Source: Patescibacteria group bacterium
GTDB lineage: Bacteria; Patescibacteriota; Gracilibacteria; UBA1369; PNNO01
Assembly (NCBI GenBank): GCA_024275695.1
Contig: JAJRYP010000085.1
Span: 1-6,757 of the forward strand
Reading direction: 5' to 3'
Length of the DNA stretch: 6,757 nucleotides
The position numbers and the translations under genes were made by a program. A model generated the notes under the pieces. The model worked only from the letters and a program-made list of their open reading frames with translations, ran no database searches and was not told the origin of the DNA. This document shows positions 1 through 6,151 of this stretch, in pieces (position 1 is the first letter of the stretch; every line of letters begins with the position of its first letter).

Positions 1-471
1 GACGGAGAAAAAATTTATACGACTCTTGCTCTAAACGACGCAGTTATTAATCAAGGGCTTTTTGCAAGACTGATCGAATTAAGATTGGAAGTTAATCAAC
101 GAAAAATTATCGACTTTGAAGCGGACGGAATTATTGTAGCTACACCCACCGGTTCTACCGCGCACGCACTCTCTGCCGGAGGACCGATTGTCCATCCGTC
201 CGTTCATTCATTTGTTATAGTCCCTGTTTGCCCGGCTTCACTTTCTGTAAGGCCGATTATTATCCCAAATGATAGACAACTTAAAATTACCGTTCAAACA
301 CGTCGCGTTAAAGAACACGTTGGTCTAACGCTCGATGGACAAGAAACATTCGATCTCGAATATGGCGACGAGATCAAAATTCGCAAATCTTCAAGATGGT
401 TCGACATGATTCGAATTACGGGAGAAGGTTATTACAAAGTATTGCGCCAGAAATTACACTGGGGAGATTAA
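1..471 (+). CDS. nadK: NAD kinase, C-terminal part (5' end cut by window edge)
   Basis: NAD kinase phosphorylates NAD+ to NADP+ with ATP (or polyphosphate) in the cytoplasm and is the only de novo source of NADP. The frame is open from base 1 and ends at TAA 469-471, giving 156 residues. Bacterial NadK is usually about 280-300 residues, so roughly the first 130, including the GGDGT motif, lie outside the window. Seen here in order: ALND (fragment residues 10-13), the NE/ND motif that contacts NAD; ADGI (41-44); TPTGSTAHALSAGGP (48-62), the core NAD-binding signature; PVCPASLSVRP, matching the family's CPHSLS.RP block; then LDGQE and a C-terminal KLHWGD, like the family's common K-L-x-W-G ending. 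One oddity is His at fragment residue 55, where the family normally has Tyr (GSTAY). An ATG or TTG inside the fragment is not the true start, because homology continues upstream to base 1. The gene converges with the secreted-protein gene downstream. Confidence 0.94.
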   Translation, partial: DGEKIYTTLALNDAVINQGLFARLIELRLEVNQRKIIDFEADGIIVATPTGSTAHALSAGGPIVHPSVHSFVIVPVCPASLSVRPIIIPNDRQLKITVQTRRVKEHVGLTLDGQETFDLEYGDEIKIRKSSRWFDMIRITGEGYYKVLRQKLHWGD

Positions 472-498
472 AAACCTCGCGCTAGATTGCACGAGGTT
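466..498 (-). terminator. Rho-independent terminator of the exported-protein unit (minus strand)
   Basis: Read on the minus strand, AACCTCGTGC (498-489), a 6-base loop (488-483) and GCGCGAGGTT (482-473) form a 10-bp stem containing one G-U wobble. The T that ends the stem runs into TTT and AATC (472-466), giving five U residues in a row. On the plus strand the wobble becomes a C-A mismatch and the 3' side reads CAAAATAG, with no U-tract. The element therefore suits minus-strand transcription best. It lies 120 bp beyond the stop of the secreted-protein gene and directly against the nadK stop codon. It may also slow transcription from nadK, but more weakly. Confidence 0.7.
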
Positions 499-617
499 CA
501 AAATAGAAAACTTCCTTTCCTACTTTTCTGGTCACTCACGTCAATCAAAATATCCTTATTCCATTGTAAAGGAAAAGACAAGTTGAACTTGAGAGAGTTA
601 AAGTTAACTAAATTCTA

Positions 618-2372
618 TTATGGTAGAATTGTTAAAGAATTGTATTCACACTTTTTGTCGAATGAGCTCGTTGCTCCTGGGTATTTGGCAATGCATCTGT
701 CATATGTGCCGGGGGCATTAGTTATTGTTCCATAAGCTCTAACGTGATCTTCAGCAAGCATCTGCTGATTACTAAGCGAGATCCCTTCCGTCCACAATGA
801 TGGAGTGGGACCAAAATTACAACCAACAAATCCCATCGGAATGTTAGTGTCACTTAGATTAACGCTAGTTTGATAATACGAGAAAATCATTAATTCTCCC
901 ATTATCGTTTCAACTAAATTATAGGTGTCATCTCGTTGGCTATCGGGATTCACATGGCTAACTTGTTTGAATCCGAGTGGATTGATGCAGTCCCAGAGTC
1001 CTTCTACAACAATTTGCGTAGAATTTAGCGAGATGATATTTCTGTTCTCCAGATCTTCAATGTATGTGTTTCCTCCAGCTTGAAAATTGTTTCCTTGGAT
1101 TGTACATGTTGCCTGTTCTCCACGGAAATAGGTGTCACAAGAAACATTACTAATCACAGGAGCAGGATCTGTTTGTAGAATACAGCTGCCGTTTACGCAA
1201 ATTTCATTTGCATTGCAACTATACCAGTATTCAAATTCGCATTCGTTTTGAGCGCATCTTTCTACGGTGTTGCCGCCGCATTGAGTGTCTCCGATCATAC
1301 AGATTGGAGTACATCCAATTATGCAATCAGGGTCTAAAGCGCAATCCGGATCGTGACAATCAGTGAGTCCATCAAAGTCGTCATCGACCTCATTTGTGCA
1401 GTTGTCCTCCGTTCCGGGATGACAGATACCGGCCTCGCTGTCGTAAAACTCGTTGTGGATTGACGCAGCGGCAGGATCGTCCGGATCGTCATTGCAGTCC
1501 CCGACGCGGTGACCGAACATAGGTAGCGGTGATGGAGAATTTACTCTTTGCAAAGCAAAATAAGTATCTTCATCGTCATCGTAGCATGCACCACCTCCGG
1601 CAATGTCCGGATCCGGAGAAAATGTGTAGGACCCATCAGTGGTATTGTCTCCATTAACGCATAGACGTTTGATTAGGGACTTCCTGACACGCGTTTCATC
1701 GGTTATTTCTGGGCATTTGATGCCGTATGACGTCTCCAGTCCGATCAGGTGCACACAGTTTGTTGGATTCTGGCACAGACTGCATGTGTTAGGAAACGTA
1801 GTCATGTTGATTTGCACCCATGCAAGTCTGTTTTCACGATCCTGGCATTCGGGGCGATTAACCGATTGCAGCGGGTAAAAGAACCAATATCTGGGGCCGG
1901 CTCTGAACAGATGCGGATTGATGGTACCTACAGCGAAGTTGGCGTGGTCGTCTGCGATTGGAACTGTCCATAGGCCAGCCGCACACCCGGCGCCGATTGA
2001 TCCGCAGTACTTTTCGATTTCAGATATCCGTTCTGAACGTGGTGGTTCCCAATAGTTCCAGACGTCTGTGTAGCCCCATGTAAGATCATGGCTTGCCGGG
2101 AAGTTGTTTGGAATTCGTCTGAAGTCGTCATCGCGCCCAGTTGGTGGTTGTGCGAAACATTTGGGATTATCAGTTACTATGATAACCTCAAACTCCACTG
2201 CTTCATCCGGTTCAAATGCCGGATCTTCTCCGATCCATTCAAATTGAAACCAAATTTTGTCGTTGGTAATCTCAATGAATGCAATTTCCGGCACTCTGGC
2301 GTTTTGTGCTCTTGCATTTTCAGTGAATGAAAAACAACACACTGCAACCAGCAAAGATGCTACATATTTCAT
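618..2372 (-). CDS. Secreted cysteine-rich protein with MopE-like metal-binding motif and IPT/TIG-like segment
   Basis: This is a 584-residue exported protein of unknown function. Residues 1-22 are a type I signal peptide: a hydrophobic stretch at about 4-16 and an ARA cleavage box at 20-22 before Gln23. Residues 23-262 are a Trp/Tyr-rich region that I do not recognise. Residues 263-350 match the MopE-like 'putative metal-binding' pattern: CYDDDEDT (263-270), GDCNDDPDDP (291-300), then PGTEDNC (319-325) and VDDDFDGLTDC (329-339), with further DPDC units at 341-344 and 347-350. Residues 350-397 are a dense Cys block. Residues 404-460 (PVISNVSC..., with GNNF) resemble an IPT/TIG immunoglobulin-like fold, and 461-584 are unassigned. 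The mature chain has 30 cysteines, 13 of them between 317 and 397, which implies a disulfide-stabilised extracytoplasmic protein. Calcium or copper binding is inferred from the family only. The start is supported by AGGAG six bases upstream. It lies 20 bp after the lipoprotein gene and is probably cotranscribed with it. No membrane anchor or sorting signal is evident at the C-terminus. Confidence 0.88.
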   Translation of the reverse strand: MKYVASLLVAVCCFSFTENARAQNARVPEIAFIEITNDKIWFQFEWIGEDPAFEPDEAVEFEVIIVTDNPKCFAQPPTGRDDDFRRIPNNFPASHDLTWGYTDVWNYWEPPRSERISEIEKYCGSIGAGCAAGLWTVPIADDHANFAVGTINPHLFRAGPRYWFFYPLQSVNRPECQDRENRLAWVQINMTTFPNTCSLCQNPTNCVHLIGLETSYGIKCPEITDETRVRKSLIKRLCVNGDNTTDGSYTFSPDPDIAGGGACYDDDEDTYFALQRVNSPSPLPMFGHRVGDCNDDPDDPAAASIHNEFYDSEAGICHPGTEDNCTNEVDDDFDGLTDCHDPDCALDPDCIIGCTPICMIGDTQCGGNTVERCAQNECEFEYWYSCNANEICVNGSCILQTDPAPVISNVSCDTYFRGEQATCTIQGNNFQAGGNTYIEDLENRNIISLNSTQIVVEGLWDCINPLGFKQVSHVNPDSQRDDTYNLVETIMGELMIFSYYQTSVNLSDTNIPMGFVGCNFGPTPSLWTEGISLSNQQMLAEDHVRAYGTITNAPGTYDRCIAKYPGATSSFDKKCEYNSLTILP

Positions 2373-2378
2373 TTTTTT

Positions 2379-2383
2379 CTCCT
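2379..2383 (-). promoter_or_regulatory. Shine-Dalgarno site of the secreted-protein gene
   Basis: The minus strand reads AGGAG, then A-rich sequence, then ATG at 2372, a gap of 6 bases. This fixes the start at the codon that also begins the signal peptide. The site sits within the 20-bp gap after the lipoprotein stop, so the second gene can initiate independently within one transcript. Confidence 0.75.
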
Positions 2384-2392
2384 GTTTGTTCT

Positions 2393-3154
2393 TTACTGGT
2401 TATCCCAGTCGATTTCCGGATCTTTGCCACGGGGAACGATCTGAATACCTGGTCTGTATGGTGTCTGAACCGGATCGATATCGGTAATCAGAGGCTGAAT
2501 GTACCGTACGTTGGTTTTGTTATCTTGCCACCATGTCGGTATTTCAGACGCCTTCATTGTCACCTCTACGATATCGATGCTGTAGGTTTCCATATCTTCA
2601 CGGTTGTAAAGGGGGTCTGTTTTTTCTGCTACATTATAATACAAACCGGAAAAGATGCTTACAGCGTATTCATGTGCCGCTTGAAGCATATCATTTCGCG
2701 TGATAGTCTCGAATGAATCTTGAGAGTAAGCTGGTGAATAGGATACCCCAAGTCCTCTCTCATCGAGTAGCGGGTAATATAGATCTATTTTAGTTAGATC
2801 GATAATCTTCTCCTCCGCAACAATCATCTGCTCGTATGTTGTCGCGTCGAGTGATGTATTGAATCCCACTCGAATCTTGATCACTTCTTCAGGGTGATCT
2901 TTCGCATACTGGCTAAAGAATCTGAACTTATCCAGAATATAGAGCTGCTCGTAGGTTGTTGGCCTGAGGCACTCTTCGGTTTCAATGAAATCGTAGTAGC
3001 GATCGTTTTGGCGATCACATCCGAGCGGTGTGTTGCTTTCAACAAACGGAATCTCAATCACTGTTTTGCATCCGGTCATCATGAAGATAACTATCGCAAA
3101 AAGAGCGAAGATTTTAGTTGTTTTCTTCATAATGTGTGTGGTTAGATGAAACAT
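2393..3154 (-). CDS. Lipoprotein of unknown function
   Basis: I do not recognise a family for this 253-residue protein. Its N-terminus is a lipoprotein signal peptide: basic residues K10, K11 and K14, a hydrophobic core at about 15-26, then the lipobox M-T-G-C with Cys29 as the lipidated residue. This predicts a membrane-anchored, extracytoplasmic location. The residues after Cys29 are KT, not Asp at +2, so retention in the inner membrane by the E. coli rule is not indicated. The mature part has only two further cysteines, C46 and C62, a plausible disulfide pair. It contains a small internal repeat, TTYEQ at 66-70 and 105-109. The C-terminal third is rich in Tyr, Asp, Pro and Ile. The start at 3154 is chosen because AAAGGAGG lies just upstream. 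An internal ATG at 3130 would give a more typical signal peptide (MKKTTK) but has no ribosome site. It is the first gene of a two-gene unit with the secreted MopE-like protein, so it may be its anchor or partner. That link is inference from position only. Confidence 0.85.
   Translation of the reverse strand: MFHLTTHIMKKTTKIFALFAIVIFMMTGCKTVIEIPFVESNTPLGCDRQNDRYYDFIETEECLRPTTYEQLYILDKFRFFSQYAKDHPEEVIKIRVGFNTSLDATTYEQMIVAEEKIIDLTKIDLYYPLLDERGLGVSYSPAYSQDSFETITRNDMLQAAHEYAVSIFSGLYYNVAEKTDPLYNREDMETYSIDIVEVTMKASEIPTWWQDNKTNVRYIQPLITDIDPVQTPYRPGIQIVPRGKDPEIDWDNQ
2828..2959 (-). repeat. Short internal direct repeat in the lipoprotein gene
   Basis: Two 15-base words, at 2945-2959 and 2828-2842 (minus strand ACAACCTACGAGCAG and ACAACATACGAGCAG), differ at one base. 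They encode TTYEQ twice, exactly 39 codons apart. The residues after each are loosely similar (LYILDKF and MIVAEEKI). This may be the remnant of a duplicated helix-like unit, or chance. Confidence 0.4.
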
Positions 3155-3161
3155 TTTTGTC

Positions 3162-3169
3162 CCTCCTTT
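3162..3169 (-). promoter_or_regulatory. Strong Shine-Dalgarno site of the lipoprotein gene
   Basis: The minus strand reads AAAGGAGG followed by seven bases and ATG at 3154. This near-perfect anti-16S complement decides the start in favour of 3154 over the internal ATG at 3130, which is preceded by CCACACACATT with no such signal. Confidence 0.8.
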
Positions 3170-3184
3170 GAGACTTGTGTTGTT

Positions 3185-3215
3185 ATTGTAAGACGCTTGA
3201 TGCCTTTATTGTCAA
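3185..3215 (-). promoter_or_regulatory. Putative sigma70-type promoter for the lipoprotein / secreted-protein unit
   Basis: On the minus strand TTGACA (3215-3210) is a perfect -35 box, and TACAAT (3190-3185) matches the -10 consensus at five of six bases. The spacer is 19 bp, longer than the ideal 17. Transcription would start near 3178, leaving a leader of about 25 bases that carries the ribosome site. No terminator is visible between ppdK and this promoter, so some readthrough from ppdK is possible. Confidence 0.55.
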
Positions 3216-3285
3216 AAATCGTCTTGCATGGATGTGTGAATAAGTAATTGAAGTATATACCTTGCCGTTTGCCTTGCAAATAACA

Positions 3286-3305
3286 ATTCATGCAAATTCA
3301 TGCAA
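3286..3305. repeat. 10-bp tandem direct repeat downstream of ppdK
   Basis: ATTCATGCAA occurs twice in perfect tandem (3286-3295 and 3296-3305), in the gap between the ppdK stop and the lipoprotein promoter. It lies about 70-95 bp upstream of the -35 box. A small TTTGC/GCAAA inverted pair (3268-3280) is nearby. The function is unknown; it could be an operator, a weak 3' end structure or simple slippage. Confidence 0.4.
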
Positions 3306-3318
3306 AAACTTCAGACTC

Positions 3319-5925
3319 CTATTTTCCTTCTTTTATCTTTGCCTGCGCCGCAGACAACACTGCAATAGGTACTCTGAAAGGCGAACAACTCACATAATCA
3401 AGTCCTATGTTGTGACAGAACTCAACTGACTTTGGTTCACCACCTTGCTCTCCGCAAATTGCAACATCAACATGGGGATTTACTTCTTTACCTTTTTTGA
3501 CTGTCCATTTCATTAATTGCCCTACACCCTCCTGATCAATTGTTTCAAACGGATCAGCTTCCAGAATGCATGTATCAAGATATATGGGAAGAAATTTTCC
3601 AATATCGTCACGGGAGAATCCATATGACATCTGCGTAAGATCATTCGTTCCAAATGACATAAAATCCGCAGTTTCCGCAATTTGATCCGCAATTAATGCT
3701 GCGCGCGGAGTTTCAATCATTGTTCCCATTTTGTATTCAAAATTAATTTGATCTCTGTACTTGTCTATAACTGTTTCAAGTCTAATTCGTAATCTTTCGA
3801 ATTCTTTAAATGTAGAAACAAGAGGAATTTCGATTTCCGGAATTGGCACAACGCCTTCTTTACTAACTTCAATACCTGCTTCAATAATCGCCTGAACTTG
3901 CATTTCGTAAATTTCAGGATATGTTAATCCAAGACGACATCCTCTATGTCCAAGCATCGGATTCATTTCGTGGAGAGATACTATTTTTGCTTTAAGTTCT
4001 TCCACGGAAACTCCAATTTCATTCGCCAATTCTTCAATTTGCACATCTTTTTGAGGGAGGAATTCGTGAAGTGGCGGATCAAGTAATCTTATAGTTACCG
4101 GAAGTCCGTCCATTGCCCTGTAAATCCCGGCGAAATCTTCTTTTTGATTAGGCTTGAGCTTTGCAAGAGCTTTCCTTCGCCCGGCTTCATCCTTTGCAAG
4201 AATCATTTCACGCACATTTTTAATTCGAGTTTCATCAAAAAACATATGCTCGGTACGACACAATCCTATACCTTCGGCACCAAACTCTCTGGCAACTTTT
4301 GAATCGCGAGGGGTATCCGCATTTGTTCTAACACCAAGTGTTTTAATATCTTTCGCCCAGTTTAAAATTTCTCGAAAATCCCCGGTTAATTCGGGTTTGA
4401 TTGTAGGAACTTGTCCGAGGATAACTTCTCCTGTCGATCCATCCAAAGTTATATATTCACCTTCATTCACGGTAACGTCTCCCACAGTAAATTTCTTCGC
4501 CTGCGCGTCAACTCTTATTTCGGAACAACCCGCAACACATGAAGTACCCATTCCGCGTGCTACAACAGCCGCGTGAGAAGTCATCCCTCCGGTTGAAGTA
4601 AGAATCCCTTGAGCGGCATGCATTCCGTGAATATCCTCCGGCGAAGTTTCCTTTCTGACAAGGATTACTTTCTCGTCTTTTTCATTCGTCCACTCATATG
4701 CATCATCAGCAGAGAAAACAACTTTTCCGACCGCCGCACCCGGTGAAGCGGGCAAACCTTTTGCAATAACATCCTTTTCCGCATTCGGATCCAACATAGG
4801 ATGAAGCAGATGATTTAATTGATCAGGATCAATTCTCATCAAAGCTTCCTCTTTTGTTATAAGACCTTCTTTAAACATATCTACCGCAATTTTTAAGGCT
4901 GCCGCGGCGGTTCGTTTACCGTTTCTTGTTTGAAGCATATAAAGCTTTCCTTCTTCAATCGTAAACTCCACATCTTGCATTTCTTTATAATGATTCTCTA
5001 AATTTTTTCGAATGTTAAGAAGTTCATCATAAATTTTCGGCATCTGCTCCTTTAACGTTTTAATCTCGTTTGGTGTTCGAATTCCGGCGACAACATCTTC
5101 GCCTTGTGCGTTAATTAAATACTCCCCATAGAATTCATTTGTTCCGGTAGACGGATCACGAGTAAAAGCAACACCCGTACCTGAATTTTCACCCATATTT
5201 CCAAACACCATTGTCTGAACATTTACGGCGGTTCCGCGAAGACCCGTGATATTATTAAGTTTTCTATAAGTCACGGCACGCTGATTATGCCAAGATTTGA
5301 ATACGGCTTCTATCGACATATCAAGCTGCTTTTTTGGATCTTCCGGAAAAGGCTCTCCTGTTTGTTTCTTTACAATTTCCTTAAACTCAGCGACTAATTT
5401 CTCAAGATCTTTTGCAGATAAATCAACATCGTTTGTAATTCCTTTTGATTCTTTAAGCGACTCAAGTTTTGCTTCAAATAAATCATGATCAATACCTAAA
5501 ACCACATTTCCAAACATTTGAATGAATCTCCTGTAAGCATCATAACAAAATCGCTCATTCCCGGTTTTCGCAATCAATCCTTTAACAGTTTCATCATTAA
5601 GACCAAGATTTAAAACCGTATCCATCATCCCGGGCATTGAAATCGCCGCTCCCGATCTTACTGAAACAAGGAGAGGATTTTCCTTATTTCCGAATTGCTT
5701 TCCGGTTTCTTCTTCAAGTCCTTCCACATATTTTTCCAGTGTATCTTTATATCCTTCCGGATAACCGTTTTTTTTAAAATATAAATCACATACCTCTGTT
5801 GTAATTGTAAATCCTTGCGGAACAGGGATACCAAGTTTTGTCATTTCGGCTAAATTTGCTCCTTTTCCGCCCAGCGTATCCTTCATCGAGCGATCTCCTT
5901 CTTTAAACGCATATATGTACTGCAT
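3319..5925 (-). CDS. ppdK: Pyruvate, phosphate dikinase
   Basis: PPDK interconverts pyruvate + ATP + Pi and PEP + AMP + PPi in the cytoplasm. It supports gluconeogenesis, or PPi-dependent glycolysis when run in reverse. The 868 residues match the family's usual 870-880, so the protein is complete. Seen in order: GGKGANLAEM (19-28) and SVRSGAAISMPGMMDT (88-103) in the ATP-grasp domain; GENSGTGVAFTRDPSTG (245-261); the swivelling phosphohistidine domain with GGMTSHAAVVARGMG (446-460), where His451 is the phosphorylated residue and Thr449 matches the regulatory threonine known in plant PPDK; then the PEP-binding barrel with GLCRTEHMFF (554-563), LLDPPLHEFLP (614-624), MNPMLGHRGCRLG (654-666), GTMIETPRAAL (734-744), SFGTNDLTQ (757-765) and CGEQGGEP (824-831), where Cys824 is the catalytic acid. 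All key residues are present. The start at 5925 fits the family N-terminus and follows an in-frame stop at 5971-5973, but no Shine-Dalgarno site precedes it. The gene is divergent from pckA, which acts on the same PEP pool. Confidence 0.98.
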   Translation of the reverse strand: MQYIYAFKEGDRSMKDTLGGKGANLAEMTKLGIPVPQGFTITTEVCDLYFKKNGYPEGYKDTLEKYVEGLEEETGKQFGNKENPLLVSVRSGAAISMPGMMDTVLNLGLNDETVKGLIAKTGNERFCYDAYRRFIQMFGNVVLGIDHDLFEAKLESLKESKGITNDVDLSAKDLEKLVAEFKEIVKKQTGEPFPEDPKKQLDMSIEAVFKSWHNQRAVTYRKLNNITGLRGTAVNVQTMVFGNMGENSGTGVAFTRDPSTGTNEFYGEYLINAQGEDVVAGIRTPNEIKTLKEQMPKIYDELLNIRKNLENHYKEMQDVEFTIEEGKLYMLQTRNGKRTAAAALKIAVDMFKEGLITKEEALMRIDPDQLNHLLHPMLDPNAEKDVIAKGLPASPGAAVGKVVFSADDAYEWTNEKDEKVILVRKETSPEDIHGMHAAQGILTSTGGMTSHAAVVARGMGTSCVAGCSEIRVDAQAKKFTVGDVTVNEGEYITLDGSTGEVILGQVPTIKPELTGDFREILNWAKDIKTLGVRTNADTPRDSKVAREFGAEGIGLCRTEHMFFDETRIKNVREMILAKDEAGRRKALAKLKPNQKEDFAGIYRAMDGLPVTIRLLDPPLHEFLPQKDVQIEELANEIGVSVEELKAKIVSLHEMNPMLGHRGCRLGLTYPEIYEMQVQAIIEAGIEVSKEGVVPIPEIEIPLVSTFKEFERLRIRLETVIDKYRDQINFEYKMGTMIETPRAALIADQIAETADFMSFGTNDLTQMSYGFSRDDIGKFLPIYLDTCILEADPFETIDQEGVGQLMKWTVKKGKEVNPHVDVAICGEQGGEPKSVEFCHNIGLDYVSCSPFRVPIAVLSAAQAKIKEGK

Positions 5926-5972
5926 GGGAAAATGGGTAAAGTTGTACAGGTTTAGTGAAAAATTTCGTGGTT

Positions 5973-6000
5973 ATTATATCAATCAAATTTTATGATTCAA
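5973..6000 (-). promoter_or_regulatory. Putative ppdK promoter
   Basis: The minus strand carries TTGAAT (6000-5995) and a perfect TATAAT (5978-5973), separated by 16 bp. Transcription would begin near 5966, giving an untranslated leader of about 40 bases. The surrounding DNA is AT-rich, which raises the chance of random matches, but box quality and spacing are good. Confidence 0.55.
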
Positions 6001-6012
6001 GAAAATAAAATT

Positions 6013-6077
6013 AATATTTATAAAGGATGTTATTAAAGCATATCTTTACCACCTTGTCTAGTTTCAATATTTATAAA
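6013..6077. repeat. Paired 12-bp direct repeat in the ppdK-pckA divergent promoter region
   Basis: The word AATATTTATAAA occurs exactly at 6013-6024 and 6066-6077, 53 bp start to start (about five helical turns). One copy lies just upstream of the ppdK -35 box and the other just upstream of the weak pckA promoter candidate. This could be a regulator site or AT-rich UP-element sequence. Low complexity makes coincidence possible. Confidence 0.35.
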
Positions 6078-6082
6078 TTTTC

Positions 6083-6111
6083 TTGCTCGCGGAGACTCTT
6101 GGCATTAAGAT
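6083..6111 (+). promoter_or_regulatory. Weak candidate promoter for pckA
   Basis: TTGCTC (6083-6088) and TAAGAT (6106-6111) are separated by 17 bp, upstream of the pckA start. They match the sigma70 consensus at only three and four of six bases. The position fits a leader of about 35 bases. A promoter must lie in this gap because the neighbouring gene is divergent, but this exact site is uncertain. Confidence 0.25.
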
Positions 6112-6151
6112 ATTTTACGCAAAGGCTTTTCATTCTTAATGTAAACTTCCC

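Noticed and set aside
487..735. Plus-strand open frame of 82 codons after nadK
   Set aside because: It starts at TTG inside the terminator stem, has no ribosome site, resembles no protein family, and its 3' half lies antisense to the secreted-protein gene.
2334..2339. Cys12-Cys13 of the secreted protein as a lipobox
   Set aside because: The residue before Cys12 is Val rather than Gly, Ala or Ser, the hydrophobic run is too short, and an ARA signal peptidase I site lies ten residues further on.
2327..2716. Plus-strand open frame of 129 codons
   Set aside because: It is antisense to the lipoprotein gene and crosses the junction of the two exported genes. The minus-strand frames have signal peptides and ribosome sites, so this is a shadow.
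2393..3130. Shorter lipoprotein start at the internal ATG (MKKTTK...)
   Set aside because: It would give a more typical signal peptide, but no Shine-Dalgarno site precedes it, while AAAGGAGG is ideally placed before ATG 3154.
4154..4576. Plus-strand open frame of 140 codons within ppdK
   Set aside because: It lies fully antisense to the conserved central part of PPDK, including the catalytic-histidine region, and its translation is low-complexity Ser/Thr/Ala.
6054..6077. TTGTCT ... TATAAA as the pckA promoter
   Set aside because: The spacer is only 12 bp, too short for a sigma70-type promoter.
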